Assembly (NCBI GenBank): GCA_937965795.1
Contig: CALCMD010000007.1
Location: 1 to 15,732 of the forward strand
DNA length: 15,732 nt
Source: an uncultured Lachnospiraceae bacterium
GTDB taxonomy: Bacteria; Bacillota; Clostridia; Lachnospirales; Lachnospiraceae
Direction: 5' to 3'
Each line of letters begins with the position of its first letter. The stretch's first letter is position 1. The position numbers and the translations under genes are program-made. The notes under the pieces are model-generated. The model searched no databases. It had not been told where the DNA came from and saw only the letters and a program-made list of their open reading frames with translations. Of this stretch, positions 1 to 7,138 are shown piece after piece.

Positions 1-27
1 TTGTGGTGATTTTTTTAAATTTACCTC

Positions 28-57
28 TTGACAAAAGTCATTACATATCAGTCTTAT
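28..57 (+). promoter_or_regulatory. Possible promoter for the transposase
   Basis: TTGACA at 28-33 is a perfect -35 hexamer. With an 18-bp spacer it is followed by TCTTAT at 52-57, which matches TATAAT at four of six positions. The likely transposase ATG is at 100, giving a leader of about 35 nt. The -10 is weak and the box straddles the inferred IS left end, so this is only a candidate. Confidence 0.3.
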
Positions 58-78
58 ACTTTTCTCATTAGACAGTCG
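57..78 (+). repeat. Left inverted repeat of the IS element
   Basis: The core GACAGTCG at 71-78 is the exact reverse complement of 1417-1424. The outer arm (57-70) matches the right arm only with gaps. It lies about 22 bp before the likely transposase start codon. The assignment as the true IS end is inferred. Confidence 0.45.
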
Positions 79-99
79 TCGAAAAGGCTGGTGTCTATT

Positions 100-1389
100 A
101 TGAAAACTCAGAACTCTTTTTCTCATTTAACTTTAGAGGAACGGCGTATCATTCTCGCCGGGATTACCAACGGCTCTACAAAACTGCCATTGCTCAGACT
201 ATCGGCAAGGATAAGTCTACCGTCGGCAAGGATATCAAACTCCACAGATCCCTTACACATAAATGTAAGATGCCTTTGGAGTGTAATCATTATAAAAAAT
301 GTGTTTATGGCCGCCAGTGTTTTCCTGACTTCCCGGAGTACAGCCCTTTCCACTGTTCAAGGCGTGACCGTTCTCCAGGCGCCTGCAATGGCTGTTCCAA
401 CTGGTCTTACTGCCGCTTTGATAAATACCAATACTGTCCCGAAGATGCACAGATGAATTACCGTACTACTTTGATTGATTCCCGCCAGGGTGTCAATCTT
501 ACCGTGCAGGAGGCAAAACAAATGGCTGCCGTTATCGCTCCTCTCCTGAAGCAGGGGCAGCCCCCGTATCAGATCGTTACAAACCATCCCGAACCCGGCA
601 TTTCAGAAAAAACTCTCTACAACTATATCGAAAACGATGTTTTTCATGAAATTGCCGGGATTACTGCTCTCGATCTGCGGCGCCAGGTATCACGCAAACT
701 GCCGAAGAAAAAAGCGAAAACTTATAAGAAGCGCGCCGACAGAAAGTTTCTCCAGGGCAGAACCTACAAAGATTATCGTTCCTATCGCTCTGATCATTCC
801 GAGGTATTTATTACTCAGATGGACACTGTCTATAACGATGAGACAAACGGCCCCTTCCTTCAGACATTTAAATTTGTAAGAGCCGGTATCATTTTCGCTT
901 TATACCACGAAGAAAAAACCGCCGCTTCCATGAAAGAAGGAGTTTGACCTCCTCGAATCCATTCTTGGCCCGGAATTATTTTGCAAATATGTCCATGTCT
1001 TATTGACCGACCGTGGGACAGAGTTTTCTGCCGCCGAAACTATGGAGACCTCCTCTGATGGCACAAGACGGACAAGGGTATTTTACTGCGACCCCATGCA
1101 GTCCGGGCAGAAAGGCACGCTGGAGAACAAGCATATAGAACTCCGTTACATACTTCCAAAAGGAACGGCTCTGAGAACGCTCGGATTGACCTGCCAGTCT
1201 GATCTGAATCTGGTTCTCAGCCATGTAAACTCCTCCCCCTGCGAGGTGCTTGACAATAAAAGTCCGTTGGAACTGGCTGAATTTATGTATCACAATCTAT
1301 ATGAAAGACTGTTGGCCTTCGGTATCAAACAGATTGAAAAAGATCATATTATTTTAAAACCATACTTACTCAGGCAGAGAAATAAGTAA
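100..1389 (+). pseudogene. IS30-family DDE transposase, split by two frameshifts
   Basis: The product would catalyse cut-and-paste or circle transposition through an RNase H-like DDE domain. Three segments in alternating frames read as one protein. Segment 1 (100 to about 183) begins MKTQNSFSHLTLEERRIIL, the N-terminal helix-turn-helix region. Segment 2 (about 184-945) completes the helix-turn-helix (AIAQTIGKDKSTVGKDI), then has a Cys-rich stretch (nine Cys in about 60 residues), then the first catalytic Asp in QMDTVYN. Segment 3 (about 940-1389) supplies the second Asp in LLTDRGTEF and the Glu in GTLENKHIELR, ending RQRNK. The first break looks like loss of one A in the AAAA run at 180-183. 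The second needs a +1 shift at GAAGGAGTTTGAC (about 937-948). The ATG at 100 is preferred over the TTG at 28 because family similarity starts there, although no strong ribosome binding site precedes it. IS30-family transposases normally occupy a single frame, so decay is the simplest reading. Confidence 0.85.
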
Positions 1390-1416
1390 GTAAAACTACC
1401 TAAGCAAAAAAACAGG

Positions 1417-1434
1417 CGACTGTCAAAGAAAGTA
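1417..1434 (-). repeat. Right inverted repeat of the IS element
   Basis: CGACTGTC at 1417-1424 is followed by AAAGAAAGTA. Read on the minus strand this gives TACTTTCTTT then GACAGTCG, mirroring the left end. It begins about 27 bp after the transposase stop codon, a plausible place for an IS30-type terminal repeat. Confidence 0.45.
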
Positions 1435-1450
1435 CATACCATCCACAAGT

Positions 1451-1499
1451 GGAATTTAGTCCTACACCCTTAAAAATAACGACTAAAGTCCGCTTTTTT
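1451..1499 (+). terminator. Possible rho-independent terminator after the IS
   Basis: GGAATTTAGTC (1451-1461) pairs with GACTAAAGTCC (1481-1491) at 10 of 11 positions, with a 19-nt loop, followed by GC and six T residues at 1494-1499. It would stop plus-strand transcription leaving the transposase gene. The loop is longer than usual, so efficiency is uncertain. Confidence 0.45.
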
Positions 1500-1505
1500 G
1501 TCATG

Positions 1506-1548
1506 CAAAGAAAACCTTTCTTTTCCAGGCAACCTGTTGTTTTCTTTG
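1506..1548. repeat. Imperfect nested palindrome in the intergenic region
   Basis: CAAAGAAAAC (1506-1515) and GTTTTCTTTG (1539-1548) are exact reverse complements. A smaller CAGG-CAA-CCTG hairpin lies between them at 1527-1537. There is no following T-run on either strand, so it is not an obvious terminator. The 1390-1700 interval contains no credible gene: it holds the IS right end, the 1451-1499 hairpin, this palindrome, a small AGTGT-A-ACACT dyad at 1552-1562 and the minus-strand terminator at 1584-1621. Confidence 0.5.
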
Positions 1549-1583
1549 TTTAGTGTAACACTTATTTCTACTTAATAAAACAG

Positions 1584-1621
1584 AAAAAACAGCAATCACT
1601 CGTTTTTGTAAGAGTAATTGC
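1584..1621 (-). terminator. Rho-independent terminator of the surface-protein run
   Basis: On the minus strand GCAATTACTC pairs with GAGTGATTGC (1612-1621 with 1592-1601, nine Watson-Crick pairs plus one G-T) around a 10-nt loop, followed by TGTTTTTT from 1591 down to 1584. It lies 80 bp beyond the stop codon at 1701. A second small stem, CCACTTT/AAAGTGG (1621-1627 with 1644-1650), sits just before it. Confidence 0.8.
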
Positions 1622-1700
1622 CACTTTTATTTTGACGCTTTTCAAAGTGGAAATAAACTTTTCACTTCAGTTTTTTTTAGCACACCCTGAAAACATCTCA

Positions 1701-3164
1701 TTATTTAGCAAATTCTTTTTTCCTGATGATAGCATAAGCTCCTATAGAGACAGCCATCAGGCCAATCCAAAGCATCATATTTGTAGAATCACCTGTTTTT
1801 GCTGCTTTCTGAAGTTCTGGCGTTGGAGCCTGTGTCTGCGTTTGAGGCTGCGGCGTCTGAGCCTGCGTCTGGGATTCACTCTGTGTCTCAGACTCACTCT
1901 CTTCATCTTCATAAGCGACTGCTTTCAAGGTTTCCTGTTTTACTGTTATTTTATAATTTGCAGTATCTGTTTTCAAATCCTTCGTTCCATCTTTTAAACT
2001 GGAAACTTCCAGATTTAAATTAAAGGTATCTCCCACTTTCGCCTCACTTTTTAATTCAAATCCTAAATCCAGTATGCTGCCCTTCAGATTTTTTGAGGTA
2101 TTATCCTTCGATTTTAAACTAATTTGCAGTTTTCCATTATTATCCGTAACATTGTATGTAAAATCTTCACTGGCGTCTTCTCCCGCTTCTGAATAATCTT
2201 TGTCATAACTCATTTTTGTGCTGTCATAAGTCAAAGTAAAATTCGCCTCTGAAATCTTCACGTCATCAGGAGCAGAAAGTTCATAAATTGTATAAAGTCC
2301 ATCATCCTCTTCTTCTAAAAGATCAGGAACCATCGTAATTACAATTTCTTTCTGTGTGGTTGTTCCGGATGTTGAGGAATTTCCCCCATTTGAATCCGGC
2401 GTCTGCGTTCCAGCCAAATCCTGTCCCGGCAATGTACTTTTTGCATCTTTATCATAAAATTCCGCTTCTTCTTTTAAAGCCTGTTCTGCCTTTGCCTGAT
2501 AATCTGCATATAGCTGTTCATAATCAAGACGCGTCAAAGCCTCCTGAATACCTTTTTCTGTCTTTTCATTTATATTCAGAACCGCTTTTATATTTTTCTG
2601 GTCTTTAAAAATCATTTCATCCTGCAATTTACTTCCATTCATGACAACGACCGTATCAAAAGCATAAGAGGCTGCCTCTATGACCTGTTCTTCCTGCTCC
2701 TCTGTCAACAAAACCGTCGTTACTTCATCCAATGCAGACGTCATATTTTCTGTCTGCTGCGGCAAAACATCTTCTTCTGATGATTCATGAAAAACTTCTT
2801 CTGCCGGCTGTGCCGTCTCTGTTTCGTTTTCTTTTTCAGCAAATAAATCTTCTCTCTGGAATACTATAAAAACTTTTTCTGTATCCAAAGAGGAAGAATC
2901 AGACTGGATATTTCCCTTTTCCAGTTCCTCCATTGTCATTTCTCTTAAAATCTGACTGTTTTCGCCTTCTAATCCTTCATTTTGTAAAACAGCCTCTTTT
3001 TCCATCTTAAAAATTTTCATTGTCAGATCGTTTTCTGCCGCATAGTTTTGTTCCTTTTCTGTCTCTTCAATGACGTCTAATTCGCTTGCAAAAGCCGTAC
3101 TGGAAAACGCCAGTGTCAAAGTCATGCCTATCACAGCAAATTTTTTCCATCCCCATTTTTTCAT
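1701..3164 (-). CDS. Secreted, probably cell-wall-linked protein with a cohesin-like domain
   Basis: No exact family name is recognised. The start at 3164 follows AGAGGAG by a suitable gap. Residues 1-27 form a signal peptide (KKWGWKK, hydrophobic core, AFA-SE). Residues 28-250 are acidic, rich in E, Q and K, and probably largely helical. A Ser/Thr/Gly linker (252-272) leads to a beta-rich region at about 273-410 with the cohesin-style pattern of a FTLTYDSTKM strand, an ISLKSKD strand and a final LGFELKSEAKVGDTFNLNLEV segment. A low-complexity QTQ/PQP/SES tail (419-450) precedes AAKTGDS (454-460), a membrane segment (about 462-480) and RKK. This is a sortase-type tail, except that AA stands where LP of LPXTG would be. 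It could bind surface partners or carbohydrates, or be a scaffold or adhesin. It lies 66 bp downstream of the wall hydrolase on the same strand and may share its transcript; no convincing promoter was found in the gap. Confidence 0.8.
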   Translation of the reverse strand: MKKWGWKKFAVIGMTLTLAFSSTAFASELDVIEETEKEQNYAAENDLTMKIFKMEKEAVLQNEGLEGENSQILREMTMEELEKGNIQSDSSSLDTEKVFIVFQREDLFAEKENETETAQPAEEVFHESSEEDVLPQQTENMTSALDEVTTVLLTEEQEEQVIEAASYAFDTVVVMNGSKLQDEMIFKDQKNIKAVLNINEKTEKGIQEALTRLDYEQLYADYQAKAEQALKEEAEFYDKDAKSTLPGQDLAGTQTPDSNGGNSSTSGTTTQKEIVITMVPDLLEEEDDGLYTIYELSAPDDVKISEANFTLTYDSTKMSYDKDYSEAGEDASEDFTYNVTDNNGKLQISLKSKDNTSKNLKGSILDLGFELKSEAKVGDTFNLNLEVSSLKDGTKDLKTDTANYKITVKQETLKAVAYEDEESESETQSESQTQAQTPQPQTQTQAPTPELQKAAKTGDSTNMMLWIGLMAVSIGAYAIIRKKEFAK

Positions 3165-3230
3165 TTTTTTATCTCCTCTGCTTATAAAACCTTTCTTTTA
3201 GTGTAACTGTTCAATACCTTCACAGTTCCT

Positions 3231-4952
3231 TTATTCCGCCAGATATACATCTGCATGCTGTACGCCAAAGTTCAGCGCATCCTGATGGCTGTTTTTATAA
3301 ATGTCTACATGACCATAAGGCGTCCCGCGATCCTCTACGGTATACAGCAATCCTCCAATAATCAGCTTCGTCCCAAATGGGACGTCTGCCATAGCAACGG
3401 TTCTTCCCTCAACCGGCATTGCGCCGCTTGCGGTAGGTCCTCCGGACCATACGCCGCAGCAGACAGGGCAGCTACAATAGGACGTCAATTTAAAGTTTCC
3501 AAGATATTTCCCGTAAGTATATCCTGAGGATGTATATTCTGTATAGACCTCTGCCCTTCCCTGTTCCTTTAGTCTGTCCAAAATTTCCGTATCCTCATCC
3601 GATATAATACGGGTAGCCCAAACCGCATGTCCATAATCCACGGAACCATAGACAATCCCTGTCGCACTGCTCTGTGCTTCAATGGTCTTTCCGTTTCCAA
3701 GACTCATCACAACGTGATAGATTTCTCCGTTTCTTGAGTAAAAAATCAAATCTCCCGGCGCCGCATCCTGCACCGGAATCTTCATTCCCACATACGCCTG
3801 ATCTTCGGCCACTCTTGGCAGACTATAGCCAAATTCCGCATAAATGCTTTGAACAAATCCAGAACAGTCCGCGCCATTTGTCAGACTCGTCCCTCCCCAT
3901 ACATAAGGATTTCCAATAAACTGCTCTGCAAAAGTAATCATAGAGGAGCGAATCAGCCCAGAAACAGAAGCCTCTTTTACGGAAGTCAATGTATAATAGC
4001 AGGCTTTATTTTTTTCGGGAGATATCTTCTCTCTCGCTGTTTTCAGGTTTTCTTCTCCCTGCTCTTTTACAAATTTCTTTGCTTCCCTTCCTCTCATTAA
4101 CAGAGAGGCGTCTACAAATCCTCTCGCATCTCCGGATTCTACATAGACCCAGTCCTCGCTGGAATCTGCCAGTACATAACAAACGCCATCTTTTTCAAGA
4201 ACTCCTACTACCGATGGTTTTACCTTCTCATCTTCTGACTCGATATCTTCTCCGATCAGCTCATTTTCTTCTTCCGGAATCTCTTCGAAGATATTCAAAT
4301 CTTTAAGCGCTATCGCATACTTCTTCTTTTCAATCGTCTCGTAAGCGGTAATTTTTTTATAATCCAACGCTTCGTTATCCAAAGGTTCAATCAGTTCTTC
4401 CGCCAGATTCAGATTCTTTTCACCTTTTTTTTCTATGTATTTTTCAGCGGATTTTCCTGTAAGAAGCATTTTCTTTTTTACAAATCCTCTTACTTTTCCG
4501 GACTCCACATAAACCCATCCATCCTCTTCTTCAGACAAAATATAAATCAAACCTTTTTTTCCGATATTTCCTACAACGATGGACTGTTCATCCTTTTTTT
4601 CAAAAATGGATACGTCTTTCTTTTTTGAAAGTGCAGGTACTTTTTCAATCTTCATAAAACGAAATGTCTTTTCTGCGACTGGCGGCGTTACAATTTCCTG
4701 TGAAGAAAGAAGCTGCTCATTCGTATCTGCTTCTGTTTCCTCATCCTCAAGAAGAATCTCTACCGGTTCCGCCGAACTTTCTGACTCTTCCGATTCTGTC
4801 TCGCTTTCTTCTATCGATTCCACAGGCGCAGAACCTTCCAGAATAATTTCCTCTGCCTGTCCCGATTCAGGCGCTGCCATCACATTTCCAGGCATCAGCA
4901 CAGATAATGCAAATGCCGCTGGAAGCAGCCTTTTTACTATTTTATATTTCAT
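3231..4952 (-). CDS. Secreted peptidoglycan hydrolase: SH3-like modules, NlpC/P60 and 3D domain
   Basis: Predicted exported wall hydrolase of 573 residues. Residues 1-27 are a signal peptide (MKYKIVKRLLP, hydrophobic core, VMAAP). An acidic spacer follows (30-85). Two related SH3-like modules (about 94-190 and 200-312) share a VYVESG-x-x-RGFV core and a trailing helix. The NlpC/P60 domain (about 335-450) shows the catalytic Cys363 in ADCSGF and His413 in IYHVVM, with IEAQ (424-427) near the expected third polar residue. Families of this type cleave D-glutamyl to diamino-acid bonds in peptidoglycan stem peptides. The C-terminal 3D domain (about 487-573) has Cys493, 495, 498 and 499, and the three Asp residues D523, D541 and D550 in the DVPFG, EDRGTPYG and HVDIY contexts. 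3D domains resemble the double-psi beta-barrel fold of MltA, so a second, glycan-directed activity is possible but unproven. The start follows AGAGGAG by about ten bases. Confidence 0.88.
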   Translation of the reverse strand: MKYKIVKRLLPAAFALSVLMPGNVMAAPESGQAEEIILEGSAPVESIEESETESEESESSAEPVEILLEDEETEADTNEQLLSSQEIVTPPVAEKTFRFMKIEKVPALSKKKDVSIFEKKDEQSIVVGNIGKKGLIYILSEEEDGWVYVESGKVRGFVKKKMLLTGKSAEKYIEKKGEKNLNLAEELIEPLDNEALDYKKITAYETIEKKKYAIALKDLNIFEEIPEEENELIGEDIESEDEKVKPSVVGVLEKDGVCYVLADSSEDWVYVESGDARGFVDASLLMRGREAKKFVKEQGEENLKTAREKISPEKNKACYYTLTSVKEASVSGLIRSSMITFAEQFIGNPYVWGGTSLTNGADCSGFVQSIYAEFGYSLPRVAEDQAYVGMKIPVQDAAPGDLIFYSRNGEIYHVVMSLGNGKTIEAQSSATGIVYGSVDYGHAVWATRIISDEDTEILDRLKEQGRAEVYTEYTSSGYTYGKYLGNFKLTSYCSCPVCCGVWSGGPTASGAMPVEGRTVAMADVPFGTKLIIGGLLYTVEDRGTPYGHVDIYKNSHQDALNFGVQHADVYLAE

Positions 4953-4994
4953 TCATTCTATACTCCTCTGTAATGCAAAAAATATTCTCATTCT

Positions 4995-5023
4995 ATTTTA
5001 ACAAAATAATAATTTCATGTACA
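4995..5023 (-). promoter_or_regulatory. Candidate sigma-A promoter for the wall hydrolase gene
   Basis: Read on the minus strand, TGTACA (5023-5018, four of six to TTGACA) is separated by 17 bp from TAAAAT (5000-4995, five of six to TATAAT). This would start transcription about 40 nt before the ATG at 4952 in an AT-rich interval. It suggests the two surface genes are transcribed separately from murT-gatD. Confidence 0.5.
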
Positions 5024-5024
5024 G

Positions 5025-5051
5025 CAAAAAACCTTAAATTTCACGAAATTT
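5025..5051 (-). terminator. Weak terminator-like hairpin after gatD
   Basis: Immediately past the gatD stop codon, AAATTTC-GT-GAAATTT forms a 7-bp stem (5051-5045 with 5042-5036), followed by AAGG and a T-run on the minus strand (5031-5025). The stem is almost entirely A-T, so termination would be inefficient, but its position suits the end of the murT-gatD unit. Confidence 0.45.
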
Positions 5052-5774
5052 TCAAAGAAATCTATTGACAATATAACCATTTGCTTCCATCTCTTCCTTA
5101 TCTTCTAATGGTTCCAGAATAATTTTCTCTCCATATTTTCTTTCAAGCGCTTTTGAAATCAGATAATCACACACCTGAGGATTTTTTGGAAGCAGCGGCC
5201 CGTGTAAGTAGGTTCCTATCACATTTTTATAAATAACGCCTTCATAACCGGATTCTCCATCATTTCCGGAACCATAAAGTACCTTTCCAAAAGGCTTATT
5301 TTTCCCTATATTTGTTCTTCCTCCATGATTTTCAAACCCGACCACCGGCATTTCAAATAAATCACTTTTCAAAATAATATTATCAATAAGTCTTCCCGGC
5401 TTTTGCTCCGTATACATATCTACCAGATGAAGCCCTTCCATTTTTCCCTGTTCCGTCTGATAATAATTTCCTAAAAGCTGATATCCGCCGCATACGGCGA
5501 TCACAACTCCATAATCTTCCACATATTCTTTAAATTTTTTCTGTATCTTTTGAAGCTTTCTGCATACGATCATCTGCTCCCTGTCAGAGCCCCCGCCCAA
5601 AAGTACAATATCAATTTTAGAAAAATCAATTTCATCCTCCAGGCTGTATTCGACCGTTTCCGCCCCGATGCCTCTCCACTGGCAGCGTTTCATCATGCAC
5701 TGAATATTTCCCCTGTCCCCATAAAGATTTAAAAGATCCGGGTAGAGATGACCAATGGTTACTTTTTTGTTCAT
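5052..5774 (-). CDS. gatD: Lipid II isoglutaminyl synthase, glutaminase subunit GatD
   Basis: Class I glutamine amidotransferase subunit (240 residues) that hydrolyses glutamine and passes ammonia to MurT, which amidates the D-glutamate of the lipid II stem peptide. It acts in the cytoplasm on membrane-bound precursor. Visible motifs: the N-terminal GHLYPDLLNLYGDRGNI signature, LLGGGSDREQ (59-68), the nucleophile Cys95 in AVCGGYQLLG, FENHGGRT (148-154), and the catalytic His191 in YLHGPLLPKNP. These places agree closely with the Cys94 and His189 known for Staphylococcus aureus GatD. The ATG overlaps the murT stop as ATGA, implying translational coupling and balanced output of the two subunits. 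Amidation generally increases cross-linking and affects antibiotic and lysozyme response. A cobyric-acid-synthase-like glutaminase is the related alternative, but the murT neighbour settles the assignment. Confidence 0.95.
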   Translation of the reverse strand: MNKKVTIGHLYPDLLNLYGDRGNIQCMMKRCQWRGIGAETVEYSLEDEIDFSKIDIVLLGGGSDREQMIVCRKLQKIQKKFKEYVEDYGVVIAVCGGYQLLGNYYQTEQGKMEGLHLVDMYTEQKPGRLIDNIILKSDLFEMPVVGFENHGGRTNIGKNKPFGKVLYGSGNDGESGYEGVIYKNVIGTYLHGPLLPKNPQVCDYLISKALERKYGEKIILEPLEDKEEMEANGYIVNRFL

Positions 5775-7111
5775 GTATTTTCCCCCTCTATTTTCTTTAA
5801 AATATTGTGGGTATGGTAAAGCGCCGTATAATTTACCAAAACATATAGATTTCCGACGCCATCCGCTATCTTATTTCGAATCGCTTTCTCCACATCCGGT
5901 TCCAGCGCAGATGCAATATCTACATATTTCAGCCTTAGCCTCATATCCTGACACCTAATACCACTGACAGTAACAGACGCCGTATTTTTATCCTTAAACC
6001 GGTCAAAATCCACATCCCAAAGCCAGGATATATCTGTTCCGTCCTGATCGTTATCATTAATCAGTATAATAATATCCTTTTTCCGGTTATCCTCCATAAC
6101 CGCAGAAATATTCTGATTAAATCCGGCTGGATTTTTTGCAAGATTTAATACAATTTCCGTATCCTTTATATGAAATTCTTCCATCCGTCCATTTTGCGGA
6201 TTATATTCCGCAAGTACCTGATTATAATTTTTCATAGCAAGCCCTGCTGTTTTTGCCGCGGCATAGGCTGCCAGTATATTATAAATATTATAAAATCCAC
6301 GATAATTTGCCGAAATTAGAACGTTATCCACAGTAAAGGAAAGTTTTCCACCTGCTTTTATCTCTTTCGCGTCAAAATCAAGATTGGGACGCTGAAATCC
6401 GCAGGAAGGACATACATAATCTCCGAGCTGACTGTAATGATAGAAGTGATAATGCAGCTTTTCCCCACACCTTTTACAAAATCTTCCTTCTCTGATTTCT
6501 CTGGAACTCTCTTCTTTAAAGTAAGCATCCCCGATTCCAAAGAAAACAGTTTCCTTTCCACTATCCATAGCAAGAAACGCAGAAAGAGAATCATCTCCAT
6601 TTACGATTATTTTCATATCAGGCGCCATTTCCATCGCTTTTTTTAACAGCCTCATCGTAATATCTATCTCTCCATAACGGTCAAGCTGATCCCGAAACAG
6701 ATTTGTCAGCACCATATAATCTGGCTTAAAGTAAGGAAATACACGCACAGTCGAAGCCTCGTCGATCTCAATGCACGCATAATCTGCATCCAGTTTTCCA
6801 TTCCATTTTGCATTCAGTACAAAAGAGGATACTACGCCGTTTAACATATTTGAACCCGTATGATTACAGATTACCTTTTTTCCTTCTGATTCGATTGCCG
6901 AACAGAGAAGATTATTCGTCGTCGTTTTTCCATTTGTGCCGCAGACTACAAAAATTTTTTCTTTTACCTGCCCTGCAAGAGAAGTCAAAATAGACGGGTC
7001 TATTTTCATTGCAATCTTTCCTGCCAGAGTAACTCCCTGTTTTCCTGCCTTTTGACAGGCTATTTTTATAATCTTTGCAGTATTTATTGCAAAAATTCTT
7101 CGTATTCCCAT
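5771..7111 (-). CDS. murT: Lipid II isoglutaminyl synthase, Mur-ligase-like subunit MurT
   Basis: ATP-dependent subunit (446 residues) that activates the D-glutamate alpha-carboxylate of lipid II and couples it to ammonia from GatD. Sequence signs: N-terminal IRRIFAINTAK segment, P-loop GTNGKTTT (58-65), the Mur-ligase central region with ACIEIDEAS (112-120) and NLFRDQLDRYGE (137-148), and a four-Cys zinc ribbon inserted in that region (Cys212, 215, 234 and 237 in CKRC and CPSC). The C-terminal DUF1727-type domain carries NDNDQDGTDISWLWD (352-366), the Asp-rich loop thought to help complete the catalytic triad with GatD. The start at 7111 follows AGAGGA by eight bases. It begins 67 bp after gyrA, across a palindrome, and may receive read-through from the gyrase transcript, since no convincing separate promoter was seen. 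Fold-level relatives such as MurE lack the Cys ribbon and a GatD partner. Confidence 0.95.
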   Translation of the reverse strand: MGIRRIFAINTAKIIKIACQKAGKQGVTLAGKIAMKIDPSILTSLAGQVKEKIFVVCGTNGKTTTNNLLCSAIESEGKKVICNHTGSNMLNGVVSSFVLNAKWNGKLDADYACIEIDEASTVRVFPYFKPDYMVLTNLFRDQLDRYGEIDITMRLLKKAMEMAPDMKIIVNGDDSLSAFLAMDSGKETVFFGIGDAYFKEESSREIREGRFCKRCGEKLHYHFYHYSQLGDYVCPSCGFQRPNLDFDAKEIKAGGKLSFTVDNVLISANYRGFYNIYNILAAYAAAKTAGLAMKNYNQVLAEYNPQNGRMEEFHIKDTEIVLNLAKNPAGFNQNISAVMEDNRKKDIIILINDNDQDGTDISWLWDVDFDRFKDKNTASVTVSGIRCQDMRLRLKYVDIASALEPDVEKAIRNKIADGVGNLYVLVNYTALYHTHNILKKIEGENT

Positions 7112-7138
7112 TTTTTTATTCCTCTTTTTTTGTATTTG

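Larger units (their letters stand above)
57..1434 (+). mobile_element. IS30-family insertion sequence, probably inactive
   Basis: The element carries one transposase gene in two broken reading frames. It is bounded by short inverted ends: GACAGTCG at 71-78 and its exact complement CGACTGTC at 1417-1424. Outside these cores both arms continue with a weaker match, TACTTTT at 57-63 against the complement of AAAGTA at 1429-1434. The outer limits and any target duplication cannot be fixed from this window, and the element may begin left of 57. By eye it is richer in G and C than the surface genes next to it: the row 661-720 has 30 of 60 G+C. It points against the neighbouring genes. Both facts fit an acquired element. 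Confidence 0.75.

Noticed and set aside
28..99. TTG at 28 as the transposase start
   Set aside because: The TTG is part of a TTGACA hexamer, and the residues it would add lie across the inferred inverted repeat. Family-like sequence begins at the ATG at 100.
1506..1548. Nested palindrome as an intrinsic terminator
   Set aside because: No T-run follows on either strand, and the better terminators lie on both sides at 1451-1499 and 1584-1621.
3203..3226. AACTGT/ACAGTT hairpin as a terminator between the two surface genes
   Set aside because: The stem is only six base pairs and no T-run follows on the minus strand.
3165..3230. A promoter for the cohesin-like gene
   Set aside because: TTGAAC with TTTTAT is 19 bp apart and weak. 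Other pairings have spacers that are too short. Read-through from the hydrolase gene is equally possible.
4579..5001. Plus-strand frame of 140 codons opposite the wall hydrolase
   Set aside because: Its Ser-rich product mirrors the acidic GAA/GAG-rich signal and spacer region on the other strand. It has no recognisable domain.
4953..5051. Riboswitch or structured leader before the wall hydrolase
   Set aside because: The interval is short and AT-rich, and is accounted for by a promoter and a gatD end hairpin. No known riboswitch core is visible.
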